The notes under the pieces were generated by a model, which saw only the letters and a program-made list of their open reading frames with translations, did no database searches and was not told the origin of the DNA. The position numbers and the translations under genes were made by a program. 60,123 nt of DNA from Indolivaga alginatilytica. Lineage in GTDB: Bacteria > Bacteroidota > Bacteroidia > Bacteroidales > Dysgonomonadaceae. Of this stretch, positions 1 to 7,372 are shown in pieces. The stretch covers positions 1 to 60,123 of the forward strand of contig NZ_QICL01000030.1 of assembly GCF_003201355.1 (NCBI RefSeq). The letters are read 5' to 3'. Position 1 is the stretch's first letter; every line of letters starts with the position of its first letter.

Positions 1-2
1 TG

Positions 3-89
3 CACCTTTCTATTTCAGATAGTATTACAAAAGAAGCAATAGAGTTTTCCCCACCAAATGAGGAACTTATAGCATTTTGCATAAGATAA
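3..89 (+). CDS. C-terminal end of a gene entering from the left
   Basis: An open frame runs from the window edge to a TAA at 87-89 and gives 28 residues ending in ELIAFCIR. It starts outside the window, so no function can be named. The other two plus frames close within 45 bases, which weakly supports this one as coding. It is followed by an AT-rich gap that leads into the recombinase gene. Confidence 0.35.
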   Translation, partial: HLSISDSITKEAIEFSPPNEELIAFCIR

Positions 90-214
90 TCGCTCTAAAA
101 ATGTCGAATAAAATAGTATTATAAAAATCTATATTTTTAGTATATATAATATGTCTATCTATATTTATTATACTAATTTTATCATTTAAAATTGTATAAA
201 TTAAATCTAAAATT

Positions 215-814
215 ATGATTTACGGATATATCAGAGTTAGCTCAGATAAACAAACAACAGAAAATCAACACTTCGAAATAGAAAACTATTCTAAACTGAA
301 AGAAATGCCTATAGACGAATGGATAGAAGAGACAATTAGTGCGACAAAACATCTTTCAGATCGAAAATTCGGAGCATTGCTTACAAAAATGCAAAAAGGA
401 GATATTCTTATTGTAACGGAGCTATCGAGATTAGGACGTAATCTAATGCAAATAATGAGTATTCTTCATACATGTATGGAGAAGGACATCATGGTCTTTA
501 CTATCAAAGAAAATTATGAACTCGGTAATAATATTAATTCTAAAGTCTTAGCTTTTGCTTTTGGGTTATCCGCTGAAATTGAACGTAACTTAATATCACA
601 ACGTACAAAAGAAGCTTTAGCTCGAAAAAAAGCAGAAGGGGTTATTCTTGGTCGTCCTGTTGGAAGTAAGTCCAAGACAGTAAAGCTAACGGGGCGAGAA
701 AGCGAAATGAAAGCATTACTAGATAAGAAGATTTCAAAAAGTGCAATCGGGCGGATTCTGGGCGTGCATCGCTTGACGGTAAGTGCCTTTCTCAAGGACA
801 AACGACAAATGTAA
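215..814 (+). CDS. Serine recombinase (resolvase/invertase family)
   Basis: Small serine recombinase of 199 aa, the usual length for resolvases and DNA invertases. The N-terminal catalytic domain (about 1-140) opens with YIRVSS, placing the nucleophilic serine at residue 9 or 10. It continues with the conserved LSRLGRN block and the AEIERNLISQRTKEAL helix that forms the dimer-interface E helix. A short HTH follows at about 165-195 (SKSAIGRILGVHRLTVSAFL). Such enzymes cut and rejoin DNA at short paired sites through a 5' phosphoserine link. It could resolve a mobile element, invert a promoter or be a plasmid-type resolvase. A nested inverted repeat lies 57 bp downstream (871-965), but its role as a substrate site is only inferred. 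Confidence 0.93.
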   Translation: MIYGYIRVSSDKQTTENQHFEIENYSKLKEMPIDEWIEETISATKHLSDRKFGALLTKMQKGDILIVTELSRLGRNLMQIMSILHTCMEKDIMVFTIKENYELGNNINSKVLAFAFGLSAEIERNLISQRTKEALARKKAEGVILGRPVGSKSKTVKLTGRESEMKALLDKKISKSAIGRILGVHRLTVSAFLKDKRQM

Positions 815-870
815 CCCAAGGTTCATATTTTTCTTCTTTTTACATCTGATATACACCCTTTATAAAGAAA

Positions 871-965
871 GAATAAACAAAGCAAGACTTTCAACGAAAA
901 TACGCTAGCCGTAGGCTTGGAAGATTTTCGTTGAAACCGTAAGGCTTGGTCTTGATGGTTTATTC
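871..965. repeat. Nested inverted repeat next to the recombinase gene
   Basis: Three sets of arms are nested in 95 bp. The outer arm GAATAAAC (871-878) pairs with 958-965, the middle arm CAAGAC (883-888) with 949-954, and the inner 13-bp arm TTTCAACGAAAAT (889-901) with 924-936. All are perfect. Two near-identical direct copies of CCGTAGGCTTGG lie at 909-920 and 937-949. It could be a transcript hairpin at the end of the recombinase gene, a recombination site or a small structured RNA. No run of T marks it as a simple terminator. Confidence 0.7.
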
Positions 966-998
966 TTTGTATATTATTTTGTATAGAAGATGAAAAAA

Positions 999-1169
999 TT
1001 AAGCAGTAATAGTTGTAATCTGGTATTTTCTTTTAGCCACATTATGGTTTTCTGTATCAATTTGTATTTCCATTTCAGGAAGTGCAAAGTTTGCATGAAA
1101 AACGATCCCCTCATCTATATTTAATATTTCCATATATTGCATAATTTGATTAATGTTATCTTTTCGCAT
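999..1169 (-). CDS. Small hypothetical protein, 56 aa, possibly a remnant
   Basis: Minus-strand frame of 56 residues starting MRKDNINQIMQYME and ending in YQITTITA before TAA (999-1001). The frame stays open for 12 codons upstream of this ATG before a TAG, so the visible piece may be the C-terminus of a decayed longer gene. The mix of charged and hydrophobic residues looks coding. I do not recognise the family. Confidence 0.4.
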   Translation of the reverse strand: MRKDNINQIMQYMEILNIDEGIVFHANFALPEMEIQIDTENHNVAKRKYQITTITA

Positions 1170-1232
1170 AGCCAAATTTGCATATCTTTTTAGGTAATGA
1201 TATACCTATTTACACTAAAATTGATAACTAAA

Positions 1233-1255
1233 AAGGGATGCTAAAAACATCCCTT
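1233..1255 (-). terminator. Rho-independent terminator of the Panacea cassette
   Basis: An 8-bp perfect stem (AAGGGATG 1233-1240 with CATCCCTT 1248-1255) abuts the stop codon of the 1256-1615 gene and reads into a T run on the minus strand. Confidence 0.75.
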
Positions 1256-1615
1256 CTATTTTTCTCTATCTTTTGGGTTATATTCTAAAGCTTTCTTGAT
1301 TAATTTATCAAAGTCACCCAATTTCTTTTCTTTAGGTGGATTAGAAAGTGTCGTATCTATTAAACCATTCAAACCAAACTGTGCAAAAATTTGTAAGGTA
1401 TTTAAATTAAGATGTTCTATTACATCTATAAATGAGTAAGTCTTTATTTCATTGTTATTGTCATCTAAAAGAGGTACTAAAGTAACATTAGGATTACCTT
1501 TAAAATACATCTTTATCCTTTCTCCAATGAATCTACTACCATCTTCCAAAATATAACAATAGATACTCATTGTACCTACTTGTACATTAACTGTATCTTT
1601 TATCCTATTATTCAT
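1256..1615 (-). CDS. Hypothetical protein, third gene of the Panacea cassette
   Basis: 119 aa, soluble, no signal peptide. The block CYILEDGSRFIGER near residues 20-33 is reminiscent of the start of phage antirepressor or P63C-type domains, but the match is too short to claim. It overlaps the preceding gene by one base and is the last gene before a terminator, so it is almost certainly co-translated with the 169-aa protein. It may belong to the same toxin-antitoxin unit or be a phage-derived passenger. Confidence 0.6.
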   Translation of the reverse strand: MNNRIKDTVNVQVGTMSIYCYILEDGSRFIGERIKMYFKGNPNVTLVPLLDDNNNEIKTYSFIDVIEHLNLNTLQIFAQFGLNGLIDTTLSNPPKEKKLGDFDKLIKKALEYNPKDREK

Positions 1616-2124
1616 TAGTCTATATCTATAACCCCAAAATCAATTAAATCAAGAGGCTCTATCCTTTCAGATTTTTTCACTCTTTCTAATACATCATTAC
1701 AATCCGTAGGAGATAAATTACCTTTGAAATTATTTTCCTTTTTCAATCGCTCTTTTGTGAAGGAAAAAAGTTTTCCGCAATCTACAAAAGATGGGTCGTA
1801 TCCATCTTTTATAAAAGAATAATCATCTTTACTTATAGGGTGTAAATCTTTTTTAATATCTTCTTCTTTAATGAACTTTGTATTTGGATTGGAATTAACT
1901 AAAACTGAACCATAATATGTATCATCTTTTATAGCTATAATTACAGCCATTTTAGGTCTATACCCTCTTTCTTTATCTTCTTCTTTAAGTGTTATACCAT
2001 CATCTTCTGTCATCTTAATAGAATGTACACTGCCAATAGAGAAAATCAAACTTTCTTGTGTTATTCCTAACTTTTTCTTACTTTCTTCATCTAAGGTATC
2101 AAATAGTAACCCTTTTTTAGCCAT
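1615..2124 (-). CDS. Candidate toxin paired with the Panacea protein
   Basis: 169 aa, no signal or membrane segment. It begins two bases after the stop of the Panacea gene, the position expected for the partner in a PanTA-type toxin-antitoxin pair. A central stretch at about 55-120 (RPKMAVIIAIKDD, then YYGSVLVNSN, HPISKDDY and FVDCGKLFSF) loosely resembles the order of strands in MazF/PemK-like beta-barrel toxins. That fold is only a guess. No known toxin catalytic motif is certain. The toxin assignment rests mainly on context. Confidence 0.6.
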   Translation of the reverse strand: MAKKGLLFDTLDEESKKKLGITQESLIFSIGSVHSIKMTEDDGITLKEEDKERGYRPKMAVIIAIKDDTYYGSVLVNSNPNTKFIKEEDIKKDLHPISKDDYSFIKDGYDPSFVDCGKLFSFTKERLKKENNFKGNLSPTDCNDVLERVKKSERIEPLDLIDFGVIDID

Positions 2125-2126
2125 GA

Positions 2127-2693
2127 TTAGTCAGTTATGTATTCTAATAGAGCTTTTGAAACTCCTGCGGCTTGAGCAATATCAGATAATGGAATTATTT
2201 TGATTTTATCAGGTTTATTTTCATCCCAATTTTTATGCCATGCTGAATCATGTGTAATTGTTGATAATTTGGATGGTGAATATTTATGATATCGTTCATA
2301 AACTTCATCTAAGATTTTTATATTACTTTTTGATAAGCGAATTGTTTCTGCAATTTTATCTGTCTTAATATATTTTATTTCTCTTTCTCCTTTTTCCTTA
2401 GTTATTATTTCAATAAAATCTGAATAAGGTTTTAATTCTTTGTATATCTTGGAATTTTTGCTTACTACACCATCTACTATCTTGCAAATATTGTATGTAA
2501 TACTAGGAGCAGGACCTGCACTAAAAGCATAAAAATCATCCTTAAATATAGGAAGTCCATATATTTTAAGATGTTTTTTTTGAGCTAAATATAACAACTT
2601 AAAAACAGTTATATAATCAATCTCTTTATTATATTTATTCAATAAGTATAATAAAGTATTCTTTATTTTTAATATATCTTTTTCAGATTTCAT
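2127..2693 (-). CDS. Panacea (DUF4065) domain antitoxin-like protein
   Basis: 188 aa with the hallmarks of the Panacea/SocA-like domain: an N-terminal helix leading to TVFKLLYLAQKKHLKIYG (about 45-62), then IFKDDFYAFSAGPAPS (about 65-80) and a C-terminal helical end. Panacea domains act as promiscuous antitoxins that bind and neutralise an adjacent toxin, and also occur as proteolytic adaptors (SocA). It is first in a three-gene minus-strand unit with a 2-nt gap to the next gene. An AT-rich 99-bp stretch upstream (2694-2792) separates it from the transposase and must hold the promoter, though none was pinpointed. Confidence 0.85.
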   Translation of the reverse strand: MKSEKDILKIKNTLLYLLNKYNKEIDYITVFKLLYLAQKKHLKIYGLPIFKDDFYAFSAGPAPSITYNICKIVDGVVSKNSKIYKELKPYSDFIEIITKEKGEREIKYIKTDKIAETIRLSKSNIKILDEVYERYHKYSPSKLSTITHDSAWHKNWDENKPDKIKIIPLSDIAQAAGVSKALLEYITD

Positions 2694-2792
2694 TATTGGA
2701 ACTTTTAAATTTTATCTAATTAGTACTATATAGATAAATACATTCTTACTTGTAAATATACAAATATTATTGATTTTATCAAGATTTATCCA

Positions 2793-3716
2793 TTAGTCCG
2801 CAATTAAAACATTATACTTTAACCTCTTATTTCCTATATTAGCTAAGAAATGATTAAATCTACTACTTTCACTTTCAAAGTTACGAGTATTGTATCTAAA
2901 TGCAAACTCATCTATATAATATTGCATATGCTTTTTCGAAACAAAATGATAAATACCAATTATGCCTCTCTTTAAAATACTCCAGAAACCCTCAATGGTA
3001 TTAGTATATACTTTACCATCTACAAATTGTTTTTCATTATGTTTTACATACAAATGGTTATAAATTTTATTGATTGCATTATAACCTAACCACTCATCAG
3101 TATATAACGTTGCTGTATCTTTTATTGTCTTTAGAATCTTAGGTGTTAGATGTTCTGAGGATGTTGATTTAACAACTTTGGCTACAAGTTTACCTTTTCT
3201 TGCAACCATACCTAAAACAGGTGTTTTATCTTTAAAACTTCTACCTTGTGAGTTTTCTACTTTTTTGCTTGCATGGCGATTCTTATTTTTACCACCAATA
3301 AAAGTTTCATCAGCTTCAACTTCACCCTCTAATTCAGCATTATTTTCTATATCAAAGCAATTTCTCATTCTTTGTAACATAAACCAAGCTGTTTTTTGGG
3401 TTACATCAATATCTTTAGCTAATTGGTGAGATGAAATACCTTTTTTATGAGAACATACTAACCATATACCCATAAACCACTTTTGCAGTTCTATTTTAGT
3501 ATTATCAAATAAAGTCTTGGTTTTCACATTAAAGTATAGACCAGAGTTTTTACATTTATATCTGTTCCCCGTACACTTGTATACTTTAGAATTAGGGTCA
3601 TAAGGTGAAATTGGATTGCCATTCCATCTTATTTCTTCTAAATATTCTATACAAGTTTGTTCATCAGTGAAGGTTCTGATGAGTTCAAATAGGGAGTCAA
3701 ATTGTAATCCAAACAT
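2793..3716 (-). CDS. IS1595-family (ISXO2-like) transposase
   Basis: 307 aa. The N-terminus carries a zinc-ribbon-like region that has lost some cysteines (YKCTGNRYKCKNSG). It is followed by the family helix KTLFDNTKIELQKWFMGIWL and the ISXO2 DDE domain. The catalytic acidic residues fall in EADETFIGGKNKN (about 134-146) and LYTDEWLGYN (about 204-213), with the closing NTIEGFWSILKRGI motif (about 240-253). It moves DNA by a DDE cut-and-paste reaction. I could not find convincing terminal inverted repeats or a target duplication, so this may be a lone copy. It separates the Panacea cassette from the zinc-ribbon genes. Confidence 0.88.
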   Translation of the reverse strand: MFGLQFDSLFELIRTFTDEQTCIEYLEEIRWNGNPISPYDPNSKVYKCTGNRYKCKNSGLYFNVKTKTLFDNTKIELQKWFMGIWLVCSHKKGISSHQLAKDIDVTQKTAWFMLQRMRNCFDIENNAELEGEVEADETFIGGKNKNRHASKKVENSQGRSFKDKTPVLGMVARKGKLVAKVVKSTSSEHLTPKILKTIKDTATLYTDEWLGYNAINKIYNHLYVKHNEKQFVDGKVYTNTIEGFWSILKRGIIGIYHFVSKKHMQYYIDEFAFRYNTRNFESESSRFNHFLANIGNKRLKYNVLIAD

Positions 3717-3874
3717 AGTAGTTATACTTTAGATGTTTCTTGATTACAAATATAAGTAATTAATTACACCAAAGCAAATATTTAGTGTAACTATAGTGTT
3801 GAAAAATGAATATTTTTGTATTAAGTCTTTACAATTTTGTATGCTATGATATTTTTATAATAAAACTTAAGACT

Positions 3875-4045
3875 ATGGAAAAGATTAAATTAACATGTCC
3901 AAACTGTGATAATGCAGTTTACATTCATCATGATGATAAATTAATGGAGTATTTTATTAAAACAGAAAAAGTAGGACATCAATGTTCAAAATGTGAAACA
4001 AATGTCATAATTAACAAAACAAATGTTTCATATATTGATATATGA
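3875..4045 (+). CDS. Small zinc-ribbon protein
   Basis: 56 aa with two CxxC pairs (CPNC at about 9-12 and CSKC at about 37-40), the arrangement of a treble-clef or zinc-ribbon fold. The frame is open 23 codons further upstream, but the ATG at 3875 fits better because the upstream residues are hydrophobic and lie in the AT-rich leader. It is probably a small metal-binding accessory protein. Partner unknown. Confidence 0.6.
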   Translation: MEKIKLTCPNCDNAVYIHHDDKLMEYFIKTEKVGHQCSKCETNVIINKTNVSYIDI

Positions 4046-4080
4046 AACATTAAGTAGTATGATTATATCTAATTAAATAT

Positions 4081-4257
4081 TCAAATTTCAATAGGTTCTG
4101 TATCTTCATTTAACTCTATGGCTCGTTTTTTTGCGTCTTCAATGGCTAGATATACCTCACCTTTGAGTTCAATATAAGTACCTTTTACAATATCATACTT
4201 CATAACAATGTATGAACCATTAAGCTTTTCTTCTGTGGCAAATACTGGAATTTTCAT
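4081..4257 (-). CDS. Small hypothetical protein, 58 aa
   Basis: Minus-strand frame from ATG 4257 to TGA 4081-4083, starting MKIPVFATEEKLNG and ending EDTEPIEI. The amphipathic charged helix DAKKRAIELNED near the C-terminus and the balanced composition suggest a real gene. It lies 44 bp downstream of the XRE regulator gene on the same strand, so the two may be co-transcribed. Family not recognised. Confidence 0.55.
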   Translation of the reverse strand: MKIPVFATEEKLNGSYIVMKYDIVKGTYIELKGEVYLAIEDAKKRAIELNEDTEPIEI

Positions 4258-4301
4258 ATTAAATGATTTTAAAAAGCTAGAAAATCCCCAAATTTAACAA
4301 T

Positions 4302-4520
4302 TTATTCGACATCAACAATATCAACCAACTTTATATCTAAACCTTGGCATATCTTTAATAATGTGCCAATGGTTAGATTATTCCTTCCCTTCTCTATCCT
4401 TACTAAATTGGGTTTTTCAAAATCACATTTATCACACAAATCTTGTAAACTCATTTTTCTACTTTCTCTTAGTTCACTAATCTTTGAACCAATCTTTTTT
4501 AAAACTTCTGATTTTTCCAT
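4302..4520 (-). CDS. XRE-family HTH regulator
   Basis: 72 aa consisting almost entirely of a Cro/C1-type helix-turn-helix: IGSKISELRESRKMSLQDLCDKCDFEKPNLVRIEKG (about 11-46), then TIGTLLKICQGLDIKL. Small regulators of this type bind palindromic operators as dimers and often repress their own gene. Two operator-like palindromes lie just upstream (4531-4550 and 4577-4596) between this gene and the divergent cluster starting at 4667, so it probably controls both directions. Confidence 0.88.
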   Translation of the reverse strand: MEKSEVLKKIGSKISELRESRKMSLQDLCDKCDFEKPNLVRIEKGRNNLTIGTLLKICQGLDIKLVDIVDVE

Positions 4521-4530
4521 AAAATAATTT

Positions 4531-4596
4531 CATTATCATTTTTGATAACAAAGTTTTATTTTTACTTTTACAGAATCATTATCACACATGATAATG
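4531..4596. promoter_or_regulatory. Paired operator-like palindromes for the XRE regulator
   Basis: Two 20-bp dyads share the half-site CATTATCA. The first (4531-4550) is CATTATCA, 4 nt, TGATAACA; the second (4577-4596) is CATTATCA, CACA, TGATAATG and is a perfect palindrome. Their centres are 46 bp apart, and they fill the gap between the HTH gene and the divergent genes. Confidence 0.6.
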
Positions 4597-4666
4597 GAAA
4601 AGAAAAGGGAGATAAGCTGAAAATCCTTGTTAAAGAGTAGGCATAAATAACTAGAATCTAAAAATT

Positions 4667-4963
4667 ATGGCTTTAATCAAATGTCCTGATTGCGGACGAG
4701 AATTTTCTGAAACAGCAAATACATGTCCACAATGTGGATATAGAAAAAGAAGTGAAGAGATTAAACAAAAAACAAATAGCGGAATCAAAAAAGTTGGTGC
4801 TATATTACTTATACTTATATTAACTGTTGCAGTACAATTTATTCTAATTGAGATAATAGGTGTTCAATATCCCAAAGGAACAAATATATTCTTTTCTATG
4901 GGTATAGCAGCAGTATTGTCTTTGGGTGCGAAGGCTTTAGGTTTATTTGATAATGAAGAATAA
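4667..4963 (+). CDS. Zinc-ribbon membrane protein
   Basis: 98 aa. The first 25 residues hold a zinc ribbon with two CxxC pairs (CPDC at 5-8 and CPQC at about 20-23). Two hydrophobic segments follow at about 42-62 and 73-90. Proteins of this layout anchor a cytoplasmic zinc ribbon at the inner membrane. It is first in a plus-strand row of small genes and is separated from the next by 2 nt, so they are likely one transcript. Confidence 0.7.
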   Translation: MALIKCPDCGREFSETANTCPQCGYRKRSEEIKQKTNSGIKKVGAILLILILTVAVQFILIEIIGVQYPKGTNIFFSMGIAAVLSLGAKALGLFDNEE

Positions 4964-4965
4964 GT

Positions 4966-5250
4966 ATGAATAAGCTACATATATCTTTCATATCAATGCT
5001 TATGACCCTTTTATTGTTTTCTTGTAAAGAATTAACCACCGAAGGATTAAGACAACACATTAAAGAAGAAATCACTACTGAAGTTGCACAAATAAACGGA
5101 GTTAAGGTTATCGATTTTCAAATGGTACATGAACAAGGGAATTATTATAATGGTACTCTTACAACAAAAGAAAATGGAGAAGTATTTGTTTATGATGTAA
5201 TAGTAACATATGATGGTTCTAACTATAAATGGGAAATTATAACAGAATGA
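4966..5250 (+). CDS. Small lipoprotein, unknown function
   Basis: 94 aa with a lipoprotein signal peptide: a hydrophobic core MLMTLLLF followed by the lipobox cysteine at residue 20. The mature part is a short alpha plus beta domain (IKEEITTEV, then VKVIDFQMVHEQGNYYNGTL) that resembles small secreted domains of unknown function. It lies 2 nt after the zinc-ribbon gene, and its stop overlaps the next start by ATGA. Confidence 0.65.
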   Translation: MNKLHISFISMLMTLLLFSCKELTTEGLRQHIKEEITTEVAQINGVKVIDFQMVHEQGNYYNGTLTTKENGEVFVYDVIVTYDGSNYKWEIITE

Positions 5251-5513
5251 AAAACGAAAACCAGAATCCACAAGAAGAATCAAAAACTGTAATAAGGGAA
5301 ATCATTAAAGAAACCGTTTATATCAAACAACCAGATAATAAATATGATAGATTGGGTTGTTGGATGTGGGGGCTTTGTATCTTAATCCCAATTTTAGGTT
5401 TAATTCTATACTTTATATGGAAAGAAGAATACCCCGAAAAAGCCAAAAGTGTAGTTAAAGCTGCTATTATAGGATTCTCAATAAATCTAATATTAATAAT
5501 GTTTGAGTGCTAA
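5247..5513 (+). CDS. Small membrane protein
   Basis: 88 aa from the ATG at 5247, which overlaps the upstream TGA in an ATGA junction and suggests coupled translation. An in-frame ATG at 5229 would lie inside the previous gene. The N-terminal 35 residues are charged (IREIIKETVYIKQ), then two hydrophobic segments flank KEEYPEKAKS (about 45-62 and 72-87). Function unknown; part of the small-gene row under the XRE regulator. Confidence 0.6.
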   Translation: MKNENQNPQEESKTVIREIIKETVYIKQPDNKYDRLGCWMWGLCILIPILGLILYFIWKEEYPEKAKSVVKAAIIGFSINLILIMFEC

Positions 5514-5552
5514 ACTAACCTTACAGAACTAACTTTAATCAAAATAGAAATT

Positions 5553-5936
5553 ATGAGAAAATTAAGTGTGCTATTATTAGGTATAATTCTTTGTTTCATG
5601 TCATGTAGCGATGACGACAAAAACAATGATGGATTCGAGAGTAAAATAGTGGGTAAATGGCAAATCACAGAAGTAACCAATCCTAGTGATTATGAACCAT
5701 GTGATTATAGAGGGTGGATGCAGATAAAAGCAGACCATACATTAGATGATTATGATGCTTGTGATGGTGAAACGTCAAAATCCACATGGAAATTAGAAGG
5801 TAATGAATTAACCTTTGTCTCGGAAATCTTACCTATTCCTTTTGTAGTGGAAATTGTCTCGGTAAATGACGATAAGATGGTTGTCAAATTCAATTCTTAT
5901 GGAAAGACAGTCACCAATACGTATAAGAGATTATAA
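5553..5936 (+). CDS. Lipocalin-like lipoprotein
   Basis: 127 aa. The signal peptide ends in a lipobox with Cys18, followed by an acidic SDDDKNND linker typical of surface lipoproteins of this phylum. The mature domain opens with IVGKWQITEV and continues with alternating beta strands (WKLEGNELTFVSE, then DDKMVVKFNS). This is the pattern of the lipocalin-like domains common in Bacteroidota. Ligand unknown. It is the last gene before a bidirectional terminator. Confidence 0.7.
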   Translation: MRKLSVLLLGIILCFMSCSDDDKNNDGFESKIVGKWQITEVTNPSDYEPCDYRGWMQIKADHTLDDYDACDGETSKSTWKLEGNELTFVSEILPIPFVVEIVSVNDDKMVVKFNSYGKTVTNTYKRL

Positions 5937-5961
5937 TAAGGTAATTAGCAGAATATAAAAA

Positions 5962-5992
5962 TGGGTTCACAATAAATGAACCCATTTTTTTT
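5962..5992. terminator. Bidirectional terminator between convergent genes
   Basis: Perfect 8-bp GC-containing stem TGGGTTCA (5962-5969) and TGAACCCA (5977-5984), extended by A/T pairs and followed by eight T residues. It serves the lipocalin-like gene and, in reverse, the HEPN gene that ends at 5995. Confidence 0.85.
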
Positions 5993-5994
5993 GT

Positions 5995-6822
5995 TTATTG
6001 TATATTTTTGGTGTAAACTTGTATGTTATTACCTCTTTTTATTTCTATAATAATTTTCTTTCCATCTATTTCAATAATGAAATCAGGTCTTATTTTTGAG
6101 CTACCAAAAGATATAGCAGGCTCTCTTTGAATAATTATATTGTCAATAGATTCTAAGAATGCATATAATTTTCCTATAATAGATATTTCATTAATTTTTT
6201 CGGAATAGATTTGTTCATAATTTTGTAATACAAATTCTTTTATAATATTAGTAAGTTTATCTAATTGACTTATTTCAGAAGATAATACCATTGAATTAAG
6301 ATGAAGTAACAAAGAATTCTCTTGCTTTCGTAAAACTTGCTGCTGAATAATGTATGCAACTTTTTCTTGTATTTGCTTCAGTAAAAGATGAACAAAGCTT
6401 GAAACAGATGTTAATGCTATGAACGCTTCACTTTCATCAAATAACAATTTATAGTCGTGGGTAGATTTATTTCTCCATTCTTGGCGATAGTTTTTAAATA
6501 ATTGGAGGACTCTCTCCCTAAAAATATTATTGGATGAAAAGTATTTCTCAATCTCATTAGGAGTACTTTTAGCTACTTCATCTTCTGTTTTTCCTGCTAA
6601 TATTTTAAATGATTCTTTAAGTGCTCCTTCATAAGCTTGATTACTCCTATAAACGACGTCATTAAAATAATGAGCATCATCTTTACCTTGAATATAATAG
6701 GCTTCTGCTCTCTGTAAATGAATCAATATTGATACTAAATATGTAGAACTTTCAATATCTTTCAGATTGTTGATTTGTTCTTCAATATATTTTGATATAT
6801 CCATACTTTTTGAATTCTGCAT
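5995..6822 (-). CDS. HEPN-like protein with C-terminal PD-(D/E)xK motif
   Basis: 275 aa, no signal or membrane segment. The first 150 residues are all-helical and contain RNKSTH (Arg117-x4-His122), matching the Rx4-6H signature of HEPN ribonucleases, followed by the expected amphipathic helix EAFIALTSVSSFVHLLLK. The C-terminus has a restriction-endonuclease-like core: RPDF (Asp247), then IIIEIKR (Glu260-x-Lys262). The chain stops only 13 residues after that lysine, shorter than a usual nuclease fold, so the nuclease domain may be truncated or may borrow structure. HEPN and PD-(D/E)xK modules are both common effectors in abortive-infection and toxin systems. A defence role is inferred from domains and from the TA-rich surroundings. 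Single gene with a terminator at its 3' end. Confidence 0.6.
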   Translation of the reverse strand: MQNSKSMDISKYIEEQINNLKDIESSTYLVSILIHLQRAEAYYIQGKDDAHYFNDVVYRSNQAYEGALKESFKILAGKTEDEVAKSTPNEIEKYFSSNNIFRERVLQLFKNYRQEWRNKSTHDYKLLFDESEAFIALTSVSSFVHLLLKQIQEKVAYIIQQQVLRKQENSLLLHLNSMVLSSEISQLDKLTNIIKEFVLQNYEQIYSEKINEISIIGKLYAFLESIDNIIIQREPAISFGSSKIRPDFIIEIDGKKIIIEIKRGNNIQVYTKNIQ

Positions 6823-6872
6823 AAATAGTATATTTTATACAAAATTCGGAGACATGAGACCGTATAAAAAGG

Positions 6873-6904
6873 ACACAAAAAAGCCCCTCATTTCTGAGAG
6901 GCTT
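6873..6904 (-). terminator. Terminator of the hicAB operon
   Basis: A 10-bp stem with one mismatch (AAGCCCCTCA 6881-6890 and TGAGAGGCTT 6895-6904, TTTC loop) followed on the minus strand by a run of six T. Confidence 0.8.
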
Positions 6905-6935
6905 CAATCAAGCGAAAAATTTTAATCTGTAATCA

Positions 6936-7340
6936 TTAAGCAAATTCGACTTGACTTATTTCTTTTGCAAATTCATGCAATGATGTTTCTATTTTCAAAA
7001 CAGTTTTAGGACTGGGTTTACGATGTCCTGTAAGATAATGACTTAATTGCCCCTGATTAACACCTGTTAAACGAGATAATCCGGCTAAAGAAAATACTTT
7101 TGAATAATACTCTAAGAAAGAAGACATATCGTATTTAAATTCAAATACTACCTCTTCAAACTCTTTTCCTATCTCCTTATAATGATCTCGCATCTCGCTA
7201 TAAGAGTTTTTGAAATCAGTTAAAGCAGCATCAACAGTTTCTCCATCACCGATAATAGAATAGCTTAGATCGTTATCACCTAAATATATTCCAAATGTAC
7301 CATCGGATCCTCTTTCAATAATAGCTTCTATTGTTTTCAT
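6936..7340 (-). CDS. hicB: HicB-family antitoxin
   Basis: 134 aa. The N-terminal half (1-75) has the HicB partial RNase-H-like fold (IEAIIERGSDGTFGIYL, then GDGETVDAALTDFKNSY). The C-terminal half carries an XRE-type HTH (SLAGLSRLTGVNQGQLSHYLTG, about 82-105). HicB binds and blocks the HicA mRNA interferase and represses the operon through its DNA-binding domain. Gene order is toxin then antitoxin on the minus strand with a 32-bp gap. The long HTH type of HicB fits autoregulation at the palindrome 7623-7640. Confidence 0.9.
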   Translation of the reverse strand: MKTIEAIIERGSDGTFGIYLGDNDLSYSIIGDGETVDAALTDFKNSYSEMRDHYKEIGKEFEEVVFEFKYDMSSFLEYYSKVFSLAGLSRLTGVNQGQLSHYLTGHRKPSPKTVLKIETSLHEFAKEISQVEFA

Positions 7341-7372
7341 CTTTTTTATTTTTTTTAAAGGATGGGGGATAA

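Noticed and set aside
2701-3800. Complete IS1595 element with terminal inverted repeats
   Set aside because: I compared both flanks of the transposase gene and found only short AT-rich matches, not a clear pair of ends.
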